Source of the DNA: Pseudomonadota bacterium
GTDB lineage: Bacteria; Desulfobacterota; BSN033; WVXP01; G020346125
Assembly (NCBI GenBank): GCA_030608745.1
Contig: JAUWDQ010000065.1
Coordinates: 1 to 11,462, forward strand
Length of the DNA: 11,462 nucleotides
Reading direction: 5' to 3'
Part shown: piece by piece, positions 1-6,430 of the stretch
Layout of the letters: the number at the start of each line of letters is the position of its first letter
Numbering within the stretch: position 1 is the first letter of the stretch
Notes under the pieces: model-generated
Databases searched by the model: none
Told to the model about the DNA's origin: nothing
Seen by the model: only the letters and a program-made list of their open reading frames with translations
Translations under genes and position numbers: made by a program

Positions 1-16
1 GGGAAGAGGGAGAACT

Positions 17-727
17 ATGGGGAAAATTGATCGGGAAAAGAGATTGAAGGAAAGGGCGGCATTAGAGGCCGTAAAGATGATCAGGGATGGAGCCATCGTT
101 GGTTTGGGGACGGGGTCTACTGCAGCATTGGCCATTGCCGAGCTCGGAAGAAGGGTGCGGGAGGACGGGTTGGAGATCATCGGCATCCCCACCTCGTATC
201 AGGCGGCCATGATCGCCAGGGCCAACGGCATCGTTACCCGCACATTAGACGATGTATCAAAGATCGATATCGCCGTTGATGGGGCCGATGAAGTCGATTC
301 GGAGAAGAACCTTATCAAGGGAGGAGGGGGGGCCCATACCCGAGAGAAAGTTGTGGATGGTTTGGCAGATCAGTTTGTCGTGGTCGTTGATGATTCAAAA
401 TTGGTGGAGCGTCTGGGTGAGAAATTTCCGGTGCCAGTGGAGGTGTTACCATTTGCGATTGGGCCTGTTATGAAAAAATTGCGGGGAATGGGAGGCAATC
501 CAGCACTACGAATGGGGGTGAAGAAGGATGGGCCGGTAATCAGCGATCAGGGGAATATGCTCATTGATGTTCGGTTTCCCGAGATAGAGGACCCGGCAGC
601 TTTGGAACGGAATCTCAATGATATCCCCGGAGTCGTGGAAAACGGGCTCTTCGTGGGGTTGGCTCATGTGATACTGATCGGCACCATGGACCAACGGGGG
701 GGGGCCATCATAAGAAGGATCGATTAA
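17..727 (+). CDS. rpiA: Ribose-5-phosphate isomerase A
   Basis: This enzyme interconverts ribose 5-phosphate and ribulose 5-phosphate in the cytoplasmic non-oxidative pentose phosphate pathway. The 236-residue length is usual for RpiA. Visible family motifs are the phosphate-binding GTGSTA (31-36), DGADEVD (88-94), which carries the two aspartates matching the catalytic pair of the E. coli enzyme (here D88 and D91), and the KGGGGAHTREK segment (101-111), which holds the conserved Lys and the general-base Glu (E110). The ATG start is preceded by a GAGGGAG Shine-Dalgarno six bases upstream. The gene sits at the window edge, so its promoter is not seen. It converges on the RDD gene with only 10 bases between the stops and no obvious terminator. 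A run of nine G (696-704) lies near the 3' end. Identification is secure. Confidence 0.97.
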   Translation: MGKIDREKRLKERAALEAVKMIRDGAIVGLGTGSTAALAIAELGRRVREDGLEIIGIPTSYQAAMIARANGIVTRTLDDVSKIDIAVDGADEVDSEKNLIKGGGGAHTREKVVDGLADQFVVVVDDSKLVERLGEKFPVPVEVLPFAIGPVMKKLRGMGGNPALRMGVKKDGPVISDQGNMLIDVRFPEIEDPAALERNLNDIPGVVENGLFVGLAHVILIGTMDQRGGAIIRRID

Positions 728-737
728 ACTGAAGAGA

Positions 738-1565
738 TCATTGGGGTCGAACGACGCAGGTGGACGCAATCTTGTCGTGCCATGTTTGGTTTTTATCATC
801 CCAGAGCATCCATAAGTACCCGAGACAGAAGAGGACTCCGGAAATGAAGGTCCCAATGTACCGGAGAAATGCGGCCCCATAGGAGATATCGGACCCGTCG
901 GTGCGCACGATCTTGATCTTCATGGCCATCTTCCCCAAGGTCGCTCCCCTGCGCCCCCACATGAGGATGAAATAGAGGGATTGAAGTGCCAGACTGAGTG
1001 AGACGCCGAGGAAGAGGGCCATCGGTAGAGAGGGGGGGATGGCTCCCAACTGGGGGTTGCCGGACATAAAACCCTGGGAGAAGTAATACGTCATGGGTAG
1101 CAATGCCAGCCACATTGAGATCTTCACGATAATCCCGGCAACAATTCCATCGATGACGTAGGCCCCGAACCGAGACCAAAATCCGGCGTATATCATTGGA
1201 CGCGCTTCAGCCTGATCGTGGAGGAGATTTTTGTCCAGCTCAAATCCCCCTGCATTGTGGGAATAGGGAGGAGGCGGCATTTCAGACCTTTCCCGAAACT
1301 TGCTGAATACGATGCCACATTTCATACAATCCTGGGAGGGAGGTTGTTCAAATCCGCAGTTTGGGCATTGAAGCGAATCTTGAGTTGATTCCTTGGGTGT
1401 CTCCTCAATCGAAAGTGGGTTAGGAGGTTCCCGATGGGATGGGCTTTCCTTGGCGACGAAGAATACGTGTTGGCATCTTGAGCATTTGACCTTTGCCTTC
1501 TCCTCCGGGATTCTGGATTCGTTGAGCCTATATTTCGCGTTACACTGCTCACACTGGACGATCAT
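738..1565 (-). CDS. Zinc-ribbon and RDD-domain membrane protein
   Basis: This is a 275-residue protein of unknown specific function. The N-terminus is an MJ0042-type zinc finger with cysteines C5, C8, C28 and C31. A Pro/Ser-rich linker leads to a second zinc ribbon with C67, C70, C80 and C83. After a polar spacer, an RDD domain begins near residue 128 (GFWSRFGAYVIDG, with the family Arg and Asp) and continues through hydrophobic segments at about 138-160, 181-205 and 233-255. It ends with the typical WHDKIAST motif. RDD proteins are small inner-membrane proteins, some linked to transport or stress, but nothing here fixes a substrate. The ATG is preceded by GGAGGA seven to eight bases upstream, which fixes the start. 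It lies downstream of the DUF4124 gene on the same strand across about 105 bases, so the two might be cotranscribed. I see no convincing separate promoter. Confidence 0.88.
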   Translation of the reverse strand: MIVQCEQCNAKYRLNESRIPEEKAKVKCSRCQHVFFVAKESPSHREPPNPLSIEETPKESTQDSLQCPNCGFEQPPSQDCMKCGIVFSKFRERSEMPPPPYSHNAGGFELDKNLLHDQAEARPMIYAGFWSRFGAYVIDGIVAGIIVKISMWLALLPMTYYFSQGFMSGNPQLGAIPPSLPMALFLGVSLSLALQSLYFILMWGRRGATLGKMAMKIKIVRTDGSDISYGAAFLRYIGTFISGVLFCLGYLWMLWDDKNQTWHDKIASTCVVRPQ

Positions 1566-1670
1566 GATTCGATCCTCCTTTTTTTAGTGCTTCGGTTCGC
1601 AATTACGGTGAGATATTTTGGCGACCTATTTCAAAGATATTGCTCACTCCATTCGGTACCAGTCCTAAGA

Positions 1671-2222
1671 TTAATCCTCCCAAACCCATCGGGGCACGGC
1701 AGCCAATTTAGCCTTGTGCGTTAACTCCCGAAGCTCCTCCTCCAATTCCCTGAGTCGCCGGGTCTGGTGGGTCCACTCCTCGATGAATTGGTCTCTGGTA
1801 TTCAAAAGCCTTCCATCGACCCTGAGTTTCCTGGGATAGATGACCATCCCGCTCTTTTTCTCGGGCCGGTACATATCCGTTTTGTCGATGGCGCTCTTCA
1901 ATAACCGAATATCCCTTTGCTTCATGGAGATCTTCGAGCTCAGCATCTCGAACTGGTCCCTCCAGAAGTACAGAGGTTTTCCCGAATAGAGATGGGAGCT
2001 GGAAGAGGGGGAAAGGGCCTCCTTGGAGTGCCTCCCCGATTCTTTTCGGCAAGAAGAGGATATCTCCACTACGATCTCATACGCTACTTCACTACACGGG
2101 GGCGGGGTATCGGAAAAGTGAGGGTTTCCCCTCTTATCGACCCATTTATAGATCTCGGCATCTGCCCCCATGGGCAGGGTAGTTGAGCAGATAAGAATGG
2201 ATAGTATGACCCAATATTTCAC
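1671..2222 (-). CDS. Secreted DUF4124-domain protein
   Basis: This is a predicted exported protein. From the GTG at 2222 it starts KYWVILSILIC..., a short charged n-region and hydrophobic core, and cleavage is expected after ...MGADA. The mature N-terminus, EIYKWVDKRGNPHFSDTPP, is the DUF4124 signature. The rest is polar with two cysteines, and the last ~40 residues are rich in Glu/Arg/Leu and look like a coiled coil. DUF4124 proteins are periplasmic or envelope proteins of unknown role. The start is uncertain: the frame is open upstream with ATG codons at 2264 and 2252 and a TTG at 2276. A sigma-54-like promoter (2260-2277) overlaps those codons and predicts transcription beginning near 2249, so I prefer the GTG, although it lacks a clear Shine-Dalgarno. 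If the promoter is spurious, the ATG at 2252 (GGA five bases upstream) is the better start. Confidence 0.8.
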   Translation of the reverse strand: MKYWVILSILICSTTLPMGADAEIYKWVDKRGNPHFSDTPPPCSEVAYEIVVEISSSCRKESGRHSKEALSPSSSSHLYSGKPLYFWRDQFEMLSSKISMKQRDIRLLKSAIDKTDMYRPEKKSGMVIYPRKLRVDGRLLNTRDQFIEEWTHQTRRLRELEEELRELTHKAKLAAVPRWVWED

Positions 2223-2259
2223 TGTAATTGCACTGGATTTCCCGCCTTGCATGATTTCC

Positions 2260-2277
2260 AGCATATATTGTGCCAAA
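2260..2277 (-). promoter_or_regulatory. Candidate sigma-54 promoter for the DUF4124 gene
   Basis: Read on the minus strand, the site is TTTGGCACAATATATGCT. It has the -24 element TTGGCAC and the -12 element ATGCT. Exactly ten bases separate the invariant GG (2274-2273) from GC (2262-2261), which is the spacing sigma-54 requires. The only departure from TTGC at the -12 position is the first T. Transcription would start near 2249. The matching enhancer-binding protein is not in this window. Confidence 0.6.
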
Positions 2278-2600
2278 TTGAGAAATTATTTGTAAGTACT
2301 CGATATCTTGATAAGTTTATAGAAATTCGCCAGGATACCCCATCTGTAAAGGCGGGGCTTTACTCATGAACTGAGATTGTTGCTCTTCTTTTTCCCGCTA
2401 TCGTGCCGATTTTTGTCATCTCGCCCTTAAAAAAGATCAGACTTGATTTCCCTCAATTACCTCGACGGTTGTTACCACCCGTGATCATCTTTCGTCACTT
2501 GAATTACCACCCCCCCCTCTGCCCATTATACCGGGGGAAATACTTTTTAAAACAAGAACTTAGGTAATGTAAGTGATAAATTTTGAATAATATCAAAAAA
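2278..2600. other. Non-coding AT-rich divergent spacer
   Basis: I find no convincing gene in this 323-base stretch between the two divergent sigma-54-like promoters. It holds an imperfect palindrome at 2338-2357 (listed separately). It also has two copies of TTACCACCC at 2472-2480 and 2504-2512, 32 bases apart, and a GTGA-N10-TCAC dyad at 2481-2498 between them, which together might be an upstream binding region. A run of eight C (2510-2517) is followed by a GGGGG block at 2533-2537. A TATAAT on the minus strand near 2526 has no good -35 partner, so I do not call it a promoter. Confidence 0.45.
2338..2357. repeat. Imperfect palindrome resembling an IS200/IS605-type end hairpin
   Basis: The sequence CCCCATCTGTAAAGGCGGGG folds into a stem of seven pairs with one A-C mismatch and a GTAA loop. 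It resembles the CCCCGCC-type hairpins that often occur at the ends of IS200/IS605 (TnpB) elements or in small interspersed repeats. No transposase or TnpB reading frame is present nearby, so this could be a remnant, a short repeat family member, or chance. Confidence 0.3.
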
Positions 2601-2620
2601 TTGGCATTAAAAATGCAAAT
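2601..2620 (+). promoter_or_regulatory. Candidate sigma-54 promoter for the HTH-sensor unit
   Basis: TTGGCATTAAAAATGCAAAT has the -24 core TTGGCA and the -12 core ATGCA. Exactly ten bases separate GG (2603-2604) from GC (2615-2616). Transcription would begin near 2628, giving a leader of about 22 bases before the GTG at 2650. The site is in an AT-rich stretch, which raises the chance of accidental matches. The exact spacing and the position directly before the gene favour it. Confidence 0.6.
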
Positions 2621-2649
2621 TCATTGGGAAAACCCCAGAGGTCGATATA

Positions 2650-2844
2650 GTGAAGAGAGGTAGAGACATCGAAACGATTTTGTTTTATACTACAATGGAG
2701 GCGGCAAGGATTCTCCGGGTTTCCACCCAGACCATCAGAAATTACATCTATTCCGGAAAGATAAAGTCCTATAGGACCCCGGGTGGTCACCATAGGGTGA
2801 GCAAGGATGATCTCCAGAGGATGGGTTTTTTAAAGAAAAAATAG
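2650..2844 (+). CDS. Small excisionase/MerR-type HTH DNA-binding protein
   Basis: This 64-residue protein is almost entirely one winged helix-turn-helix domain of the excisionase/MerR type (HTH_17-like). FYTTMEAARILRVSTQTIRNYI (residues 12-33) is the HTH, and GKIKSYRTPGGHHRVSKDDL (37-56) is the wing with the hallmark TPGGHHR. Such proteins bind DNA as architectural factors, activators or recombination-directionality factors. There is no integrase here, so a regulatory role is more likely. The GTG start is supported by GAGG (2638-2641) eight bases upstream. The internal ATG at 2695 would cut off the first helix. It is followed 38 bases later by the GAF/PAS sensor gene on the same strand, and the two probably form one transcript from the sigma-54-like promoter at 2601-2620. 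The target sequence is unknown. Confidence 0.88.
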   Translation: MKRGRDIETILFYTTMEAARILRVSTQTIRNYIYSGKIKSYRTPGGHHRVSKDDLQRMGFLKKK

Positions 2845-2882
2845 CACGCCAGAGATAAAGGGTTCAAAGGGGGGGTAACCCA

Positions 2883-4889
2883 TTGAGGGGAGAAGCGTTG
2901 ATTCAATTAGGGCGCGGTTTGAAAGATGAAAAAGGGAATGTGGAGACGATTTCCATCGACTTTGTCAGCCGCTTTGCGGATTTGATTTATATTGAGCAGA
3001 ATGTCAAATCCATGCTCAAAAAGGCCCTCATGCTCGTCTTGGATTTAACGGGGTTTCGTATTGGATATATCCATCTCATCGATGAAAAGACCCAACAACT
3101 CAAACTGTATGCGCATCACGGCCTGTCCAAGGAATATCAAGATGAGATAACGGATATCCAATTCGTCGAGAGCATTCCAGGGAAAGCGGTGAAGAGGAAG
3201 AAGCCCCTCATCGTCAAGAATTTAACGGAGATCACGGACCTCTCGGGAACCATCACCCGGAAGGGGAGGATGATGTATCATGCCAGCTTTCCCCTGAAAT
3301 TTGGCGACCAGATCCTTGGAACCCTGAGTTTAACAACGGATCAGAAGGAGAGACTGACCCGGAATAAGGTAGACCTCTTGGTGGCCTTGGCACAGCAAAT
3401 TTCGATGGCCATCGGGAATAGACAGCTTTTCGATAAGATCTGCAAGGCAAAGAGCGAGTGGGAAAGTGCCATCGATTCCCTTTCCGATCTGATCCTCATC
3501 TGTGACGATGAATTTCGAATCCTCAAATCCAACAGAGTATTATTCGATCGATATGGATACCTCCTGGAGAACGTGATGGGTCGGGACTGCGATGAAATAT
3601 TCTATAACGAAAAGACATTTGCCGTATCCTTCTACGACTACAAGAGAATGGTACGAACGGGAATATCCTTTGCCGAGGAAGTTGAGAGTCCAAGGTACGG
3701 TGGAGTTTTTGCCATTACTATTTCCCCCCTTCTCAATATGGAAAAGCAGTTGATTGGATCCGTCCATATCATCAAGGAGATCACGGAGACTCGGCAATTG
3801 GAGCGGGAGAAGAAGGACTTATGGGATCGGATGGCGTGCATTAGCGATGGACTCGTGGAATTGGATGAAAGGGGGGCTATCCGAACATGGGATCAAGGAG
3901 CAGAAACCCTTTTGGGTTATTCCGAAAAGGAGGTTAAGGGGAAGTTCTTGGACAAGGCCATCCTTTCGGAGGAATTGAGGGAATCCTATGAGGAATTCCT
4001 GGCCCGTATTTGTGCCGACGGGTATGTGGGAGAGTTGGAAACAGAGGGTTTGACAAAGGATGGAAGGGTGATTCCGTTGAGTCTTACTCTGGGAGCCAAA
4101 CACAATCATCATGGGAAGATACTCGGGATAACGGGGTTTATTCGCGACATCAAGGATAGGAGGGAGAAGGGGGAGAAGAAGATTCAGACCGCTAAAGACC
4201 TGGCCATGGAAGGGGTGATGAGGAAGGTCGGCAATTTTTTCGAAAATATCCTGGATGACATCCTGGATCGGCTCAATCTGGAGACTGAGGATTCAAAAGA
4301 AGGTGGCCGGACGGAGGACCTCAAGGGGATTGAGGAGGCCGCCCTCAAGGGCGTGGCCATGGTAAGGAAGCTGCGGAAGTTCGACAAGGAGGGTGCTGAA
4401 GAGGGGTTTGGTCGTGTAAACACCCAGCACCTGTTCAGGGAATTGATTGCCCTGACAAGGGAGAAATGGGCCGAGGACATCGAGACAAAGGGAATCCAGG
4501 TCGAAGTCAGCGAGGATCAGAGGAAGCTCTCCCCCATCCACGGTGACAAGGGTGAGTTGAGGGAGGCCCTTCTCCATATCATCTCCAATGCCATGGAATC
4601 CATGGGTCCAGGGGGGACGTTAACCTTGAAATCCCGCAACGATCGCCATTGGATAACCATCTCCATCACGGATACGGGAATCGGGATGAAGCCGGAGGAG
4701 AAGAGAAGGGCCTTTGATCCCTTCTATTCCAGTCGGGGCCCAGAGAGGGAAGGGATGGGCTTGACCATCTCCCAATGGATTGTGCGAAGACACCGCGGGG
4801 AAATTTTTATCAAGAGCGAAAGGGCCCGAGGCACAACCGTTATAACTCGGCTCCCCGTTTCAAAGCAAAATGGATTCGAAGACCGGTGA
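2883..4889 (+). CDS. GAF-PAS-PAS sensor histidine kinase lacking the phosphoacceptor His
   Basis: This is a 668-residue soluble sensor protein with no membrane segment. Domains in order are a GAF domain (about 30-180), PAS 1 (about 190-303), PAS 2 (about 312-427), a dimerisation region (about 436-505) and a HATPase_c domain (about 552-658). The ATPase boxes are intact: N-box IISNAMESM with N569, G1 DTGIGM (597-602), F-box FDPFYSS (611-617) and G2 GMGLTIS (624-630). In the dimerisation region the family motif VAHDFNNIL reads VGNFFENIL. The phosphoacceptor His is therefore Asn451 and the following Asp is Phe452. The downstream IEEAALKGVAMVRKL segment aligns normally, which supports this alignment. 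It may bind ATP without autophosphorylating at the usual site. The TTG at 2883 has a G-rich Shine-Dalgarno. A second TTG at 2898, preceded by AGGGGAG, is a possible alternative. No response regulator is adjacent; the partner is the upstream HTH gene. Confidence 0.92.
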   Translation: MRGEALIQLGRGLKDEKGNVETISIDFVSRFADLIYIEQNVKSMLKKALMLVLDLTGFRIGYIHLIDEKTQQLKLYAHHGLSKEYQDEITDIQFVESIPGKAVKRKKPLIVKNLTEITDLSGTITRKGRMMYHASFPLKFGDQILGTLSLTTDQKERLTRNKVDLLVALAQQISMAIGNRQLFDKICKAKSEWESAIDSLSDLILICDDEFRILKSNRVLFDRYGYLLENVMGRDCDEIFYNEKTFAVSFYDYKRMVRTGISFAEEVESPRYGGVFAITISPLLNMEKQLIGSVHIIKEITETRQLEREKKDLWDRMACISDGLVELDERGAIRTWDQGAETLLGYSEKEVKGKFLDKAILSEELRESYEEFLARICADGYVGELETEGLTKDGRVIPLSLTLGAKHNHHGKILGITGFIRDIKDRREKGEKKIQTAKDLAMEGVMRKVGNFFENILDDILDRLNLETEDSKEGGRTEDLKGIEEAALKGVAMVRKLRKFDKEGAEEGFGRVNTQHLFRELIALTREKWAEDIETKGIQVEVSEDQRKLSPIHGDKGELREALLHIISNAMESMGPGGTLTLKSRNDRHWITISITDTGIGMKPEEKRRAFDPFYSSRGPEREGMGLTISQWIVRRHRGEIFIKSERARGTTVITRLPVSKQNGFEDR

Positions 4890-4999
4890 AAAGTTTGTCC
4901 CGGTTTCAGTTCTATCTCTCCGATTTTTCCCTTTCATCCCAACATCTTCCCCAGGAGAAGACAGGACGACGACCATACGATCCACCGAGGGGTCATCGC

Positions 5000-5018
5000 C
5001 ACTTCACGCATTGAAGTG
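5000..5018 (-). other. Hairpin across the yqeB stop codon
   Basis: CACTTCA-ATGCG-TGAAGTG is a perfect seven-base-pair stem with a five-base loop that spans the yqeB stop codon. It lies between the converging sensor and molybdenum transcripts. No T tract follows on the minus strand, so it is at best a weak terminator or an mRNA 3'-end stabiliser. The rest of the 4890-5003 gap shows nothing I can name. Confidence 0.35.
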
Positions 5019-5819
5019 CATCAGGATGGCTTTCAGCACGCCGCCAGCGACGGACCTTGCTTTATCGGAAATAGAATAACAGTAAACCTCCTTGCCCCTG
5101 GGATCTATATCTCCCGCTTTCATCCTTTCCTTGACGTGGGTCCCATCTCGTAATATCCCCCTCAGTACCCCGCTGATCCGCGGCTTCACCGGAAGGCCTC
5201 CCACAGTGGCCACAACTTCCCCCTCATTCACCTGCTCCCCGATCCTCTTATGGGCTTTGAATATCCCCTCCCTGGGGGTCCGAAGGACCCGTTCCTCTGA
5301 GTAACCCCGTATTTCTCCCGGTATCCCCGTATCGGGCTCCGCCTCCCCTTCAAAGATGAGGCGCGCCAAATCGTGGCCCCGTTGAGTCTCGATGAGCACG
5401 TGAACGTCACGCCCTGCGGTAAAACCAGGGCCCAAGCCGATCACCAAAGGGGCATGGGTTATCCTCGTTCCCAGGTTTTTCTTGGCCACGATGGCATCCA
5501 CAAGGACGTGAGGCTTCAATACTTCCCTTGATTTCGCCTCGGGATCGATCAACAAGGGGATCATCCCCTCGTTCCAAGTATGATTGATTTCATCGGCGGT
5601 TTGGATATATTTGGCCACGACTCCCTCTACCTGCTTTTCCCCCTCATAGATGGCTTCGCAGAATGAGACCTCCCGCCTCACTGCCAGAGGTTGGGGGATT
5701 TCGGTCATCCAAACCCTAAAATGGGTCTGCCAAAGGGTGTGGGCTATACCCGTCGCCATTTCTCCGCCTCCCCTGACCAAGATGAGGAGATCTTTTCGTT
5801 GAGGGTTACTTCGCATCAT
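5004..5819 (-). CDS. yqeB: YqeB-family selenium-dependent molybdenum cofactor biosynthesis protein
   Basis: This 271-residue protein belongs to the YqeB/EF2563 family, named for its association with selenium-dependent molybdenum hydroxylases. Its exact reaction is unsettled. An N-terminal nucleotide-binding-like motif, LVRGGGEMATG (14-24), opens a Rossmann-type domain. The middle carries VIGLGPGFTAGRDVHVLIETQRGH (126-149), typical of the family. The C-terminal half is a small beta-rich segment (IFKAHKRIGEQVNEGEVVATVGG), followed by GDIDPRGKEVYCYSISDKARSVAGGVL (236-261), the most diagnostic block. It is the last gene of the molybdenum operon and overlaps the mocA-like gene by 14 bases, suggesting translational coupling. 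The adjacent ATG codons at 5819 and 5816 are both possible starts. The gene suggests that the host makes a selenium-containing molybdenum hydroxylase, which is not in the window. Confidence 0.92.
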   Translation of the reverse strand: MMRSNPQRKDLLILVRGGGEMATGIAHTLWQTHFRVWMTEIPQPLAVRREVSFCEAIYEGEKQVEGVVAKYIQTADEINHTWNEGMIPLLIDPEAKSREVLKPHVLVDAIVAKKNLGTRITHAPLVIGLGPGFTAGRDVHVLIETQRGHDLARLIFEGEAEPDTGIPGEIRGYSEERVLRTPREGIFKAHKRIGEQVNEGEVVATVGGLPVKPRISGVLRGILRDGTHVKERMKAGDIDPRGKEVYCYSISDKARSVAGGVLKAILMHFNA

Positions 5820-6420
5820 TACCTGTAAACTCCTCTCCAGGGATACCCGTAGTGATATATTCCTTCCAGGAATCGATGTCAGCGATGACCCCCTCCGTTT
5901 TTACCTCGACCTCGAGGATGTCCTCTGGGTGACGGTCCAGAATGGGCCTGCACCCTATATCCCCTGTTAAATTTTCCATCTCTTCCTGGTACCGTTCCCT
6001 ATTCAATATCACGGGGTGACCTCTCCTTCCCTTAAAAATAGGCAGGACGATCCCGTGGGGATTTTGGCGGTAGATGTCAATGAGAAGATCGATCAGACCT
6101 GTTTCGACCAAGGGTTGGTCAGCCAGTGCGATCAAGATAGCCTCAGACTTCGGACTCACTTGCCCGAGACCTCGTTGGATGGAGGAGCTCATACCCACTC
6201 GATATTGATGGTTGATGACGGCCTTCAGCCTTCTGGACCCCAATCTCCTTAAGATCGCCTGGGCCTGGTAACCGAGGACCACGATCAGCTCGTTGATTTT
6301 CGATGCCAGCAGGGTATCCACGGATTTCTCAATGATAGTTCCTCTGCTCCATTTCAGAAGGAGTTTGGGCCCGCCCATCCGTTTGGATTCGCCTGCCGCC
6401 AAGAGCATGGCTGATATCAT
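5806..6420 (-). CDS. mocA: MocA-like molybdenum cofactor cytidylyltransferase
   Basis: This 204-residue NTP transferase is the right length for MocA, which attaches CMP to Mo-molybdopterin to give the cytosine dinucleotide cofactor of xanthine dehydrogenase-type enzymes. The nucleotide-binding signature is LLAAGESKRMGGPK (6-19), with AAG rather than the AGG usual in the guanylyl enzyme MobA. The metal-binding block is IALADQPLV (97-105, D101). GRRGHPVIL (131-139) is the family motif that contacts the cofactor, and a C-terminal ADIDSWKEY (180-188) carries the second acidic pair. The start ATG lies 10 bases after the mobB stop, and its Shine-Dalgarno AGGTGA overlaps that stop. It overlaps yqeB downstream. 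The cytidylyl versus guanylyl assignment is inferred from motifs and from the yqeB neighbour. Confidence 0.85.
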   Translation of the reverse strand: MISAMLLAAGESKRMGGPKLLLKWSRGTIIEKSVDTLLASKINELIVVLGYQAQAILRRLGSRRLKAVINHQYRVGMSSSIQRGLGQVSPKSEAILIALADQPLVETGLIDLLIDIYRQNPHGIVLPIFKGRRGHPVILNRERYQEEMENLTGDIGCRPILDRHPEDILEVEVKTEGVIADIDSWKEYITTGIPGEEFTGNDAK

Positions 6421-6430
6421 GAGGGATCAC

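Noticed and set aside
2510..2560. Terminator formed by the C8 run and GGGGG followed by a T-rich stretch
   Set aside because: The stem is only five pairs with a 15-base loop, and no gene is transcribed into it from the left on the plus strand.
2650..2844. Prophage or integrative-element excisionase
   Set aside because: The HTH fold is excisionase-like, but no integrase, attachment repeat or phage gene is nearby, and it pairs with a sensor gene.
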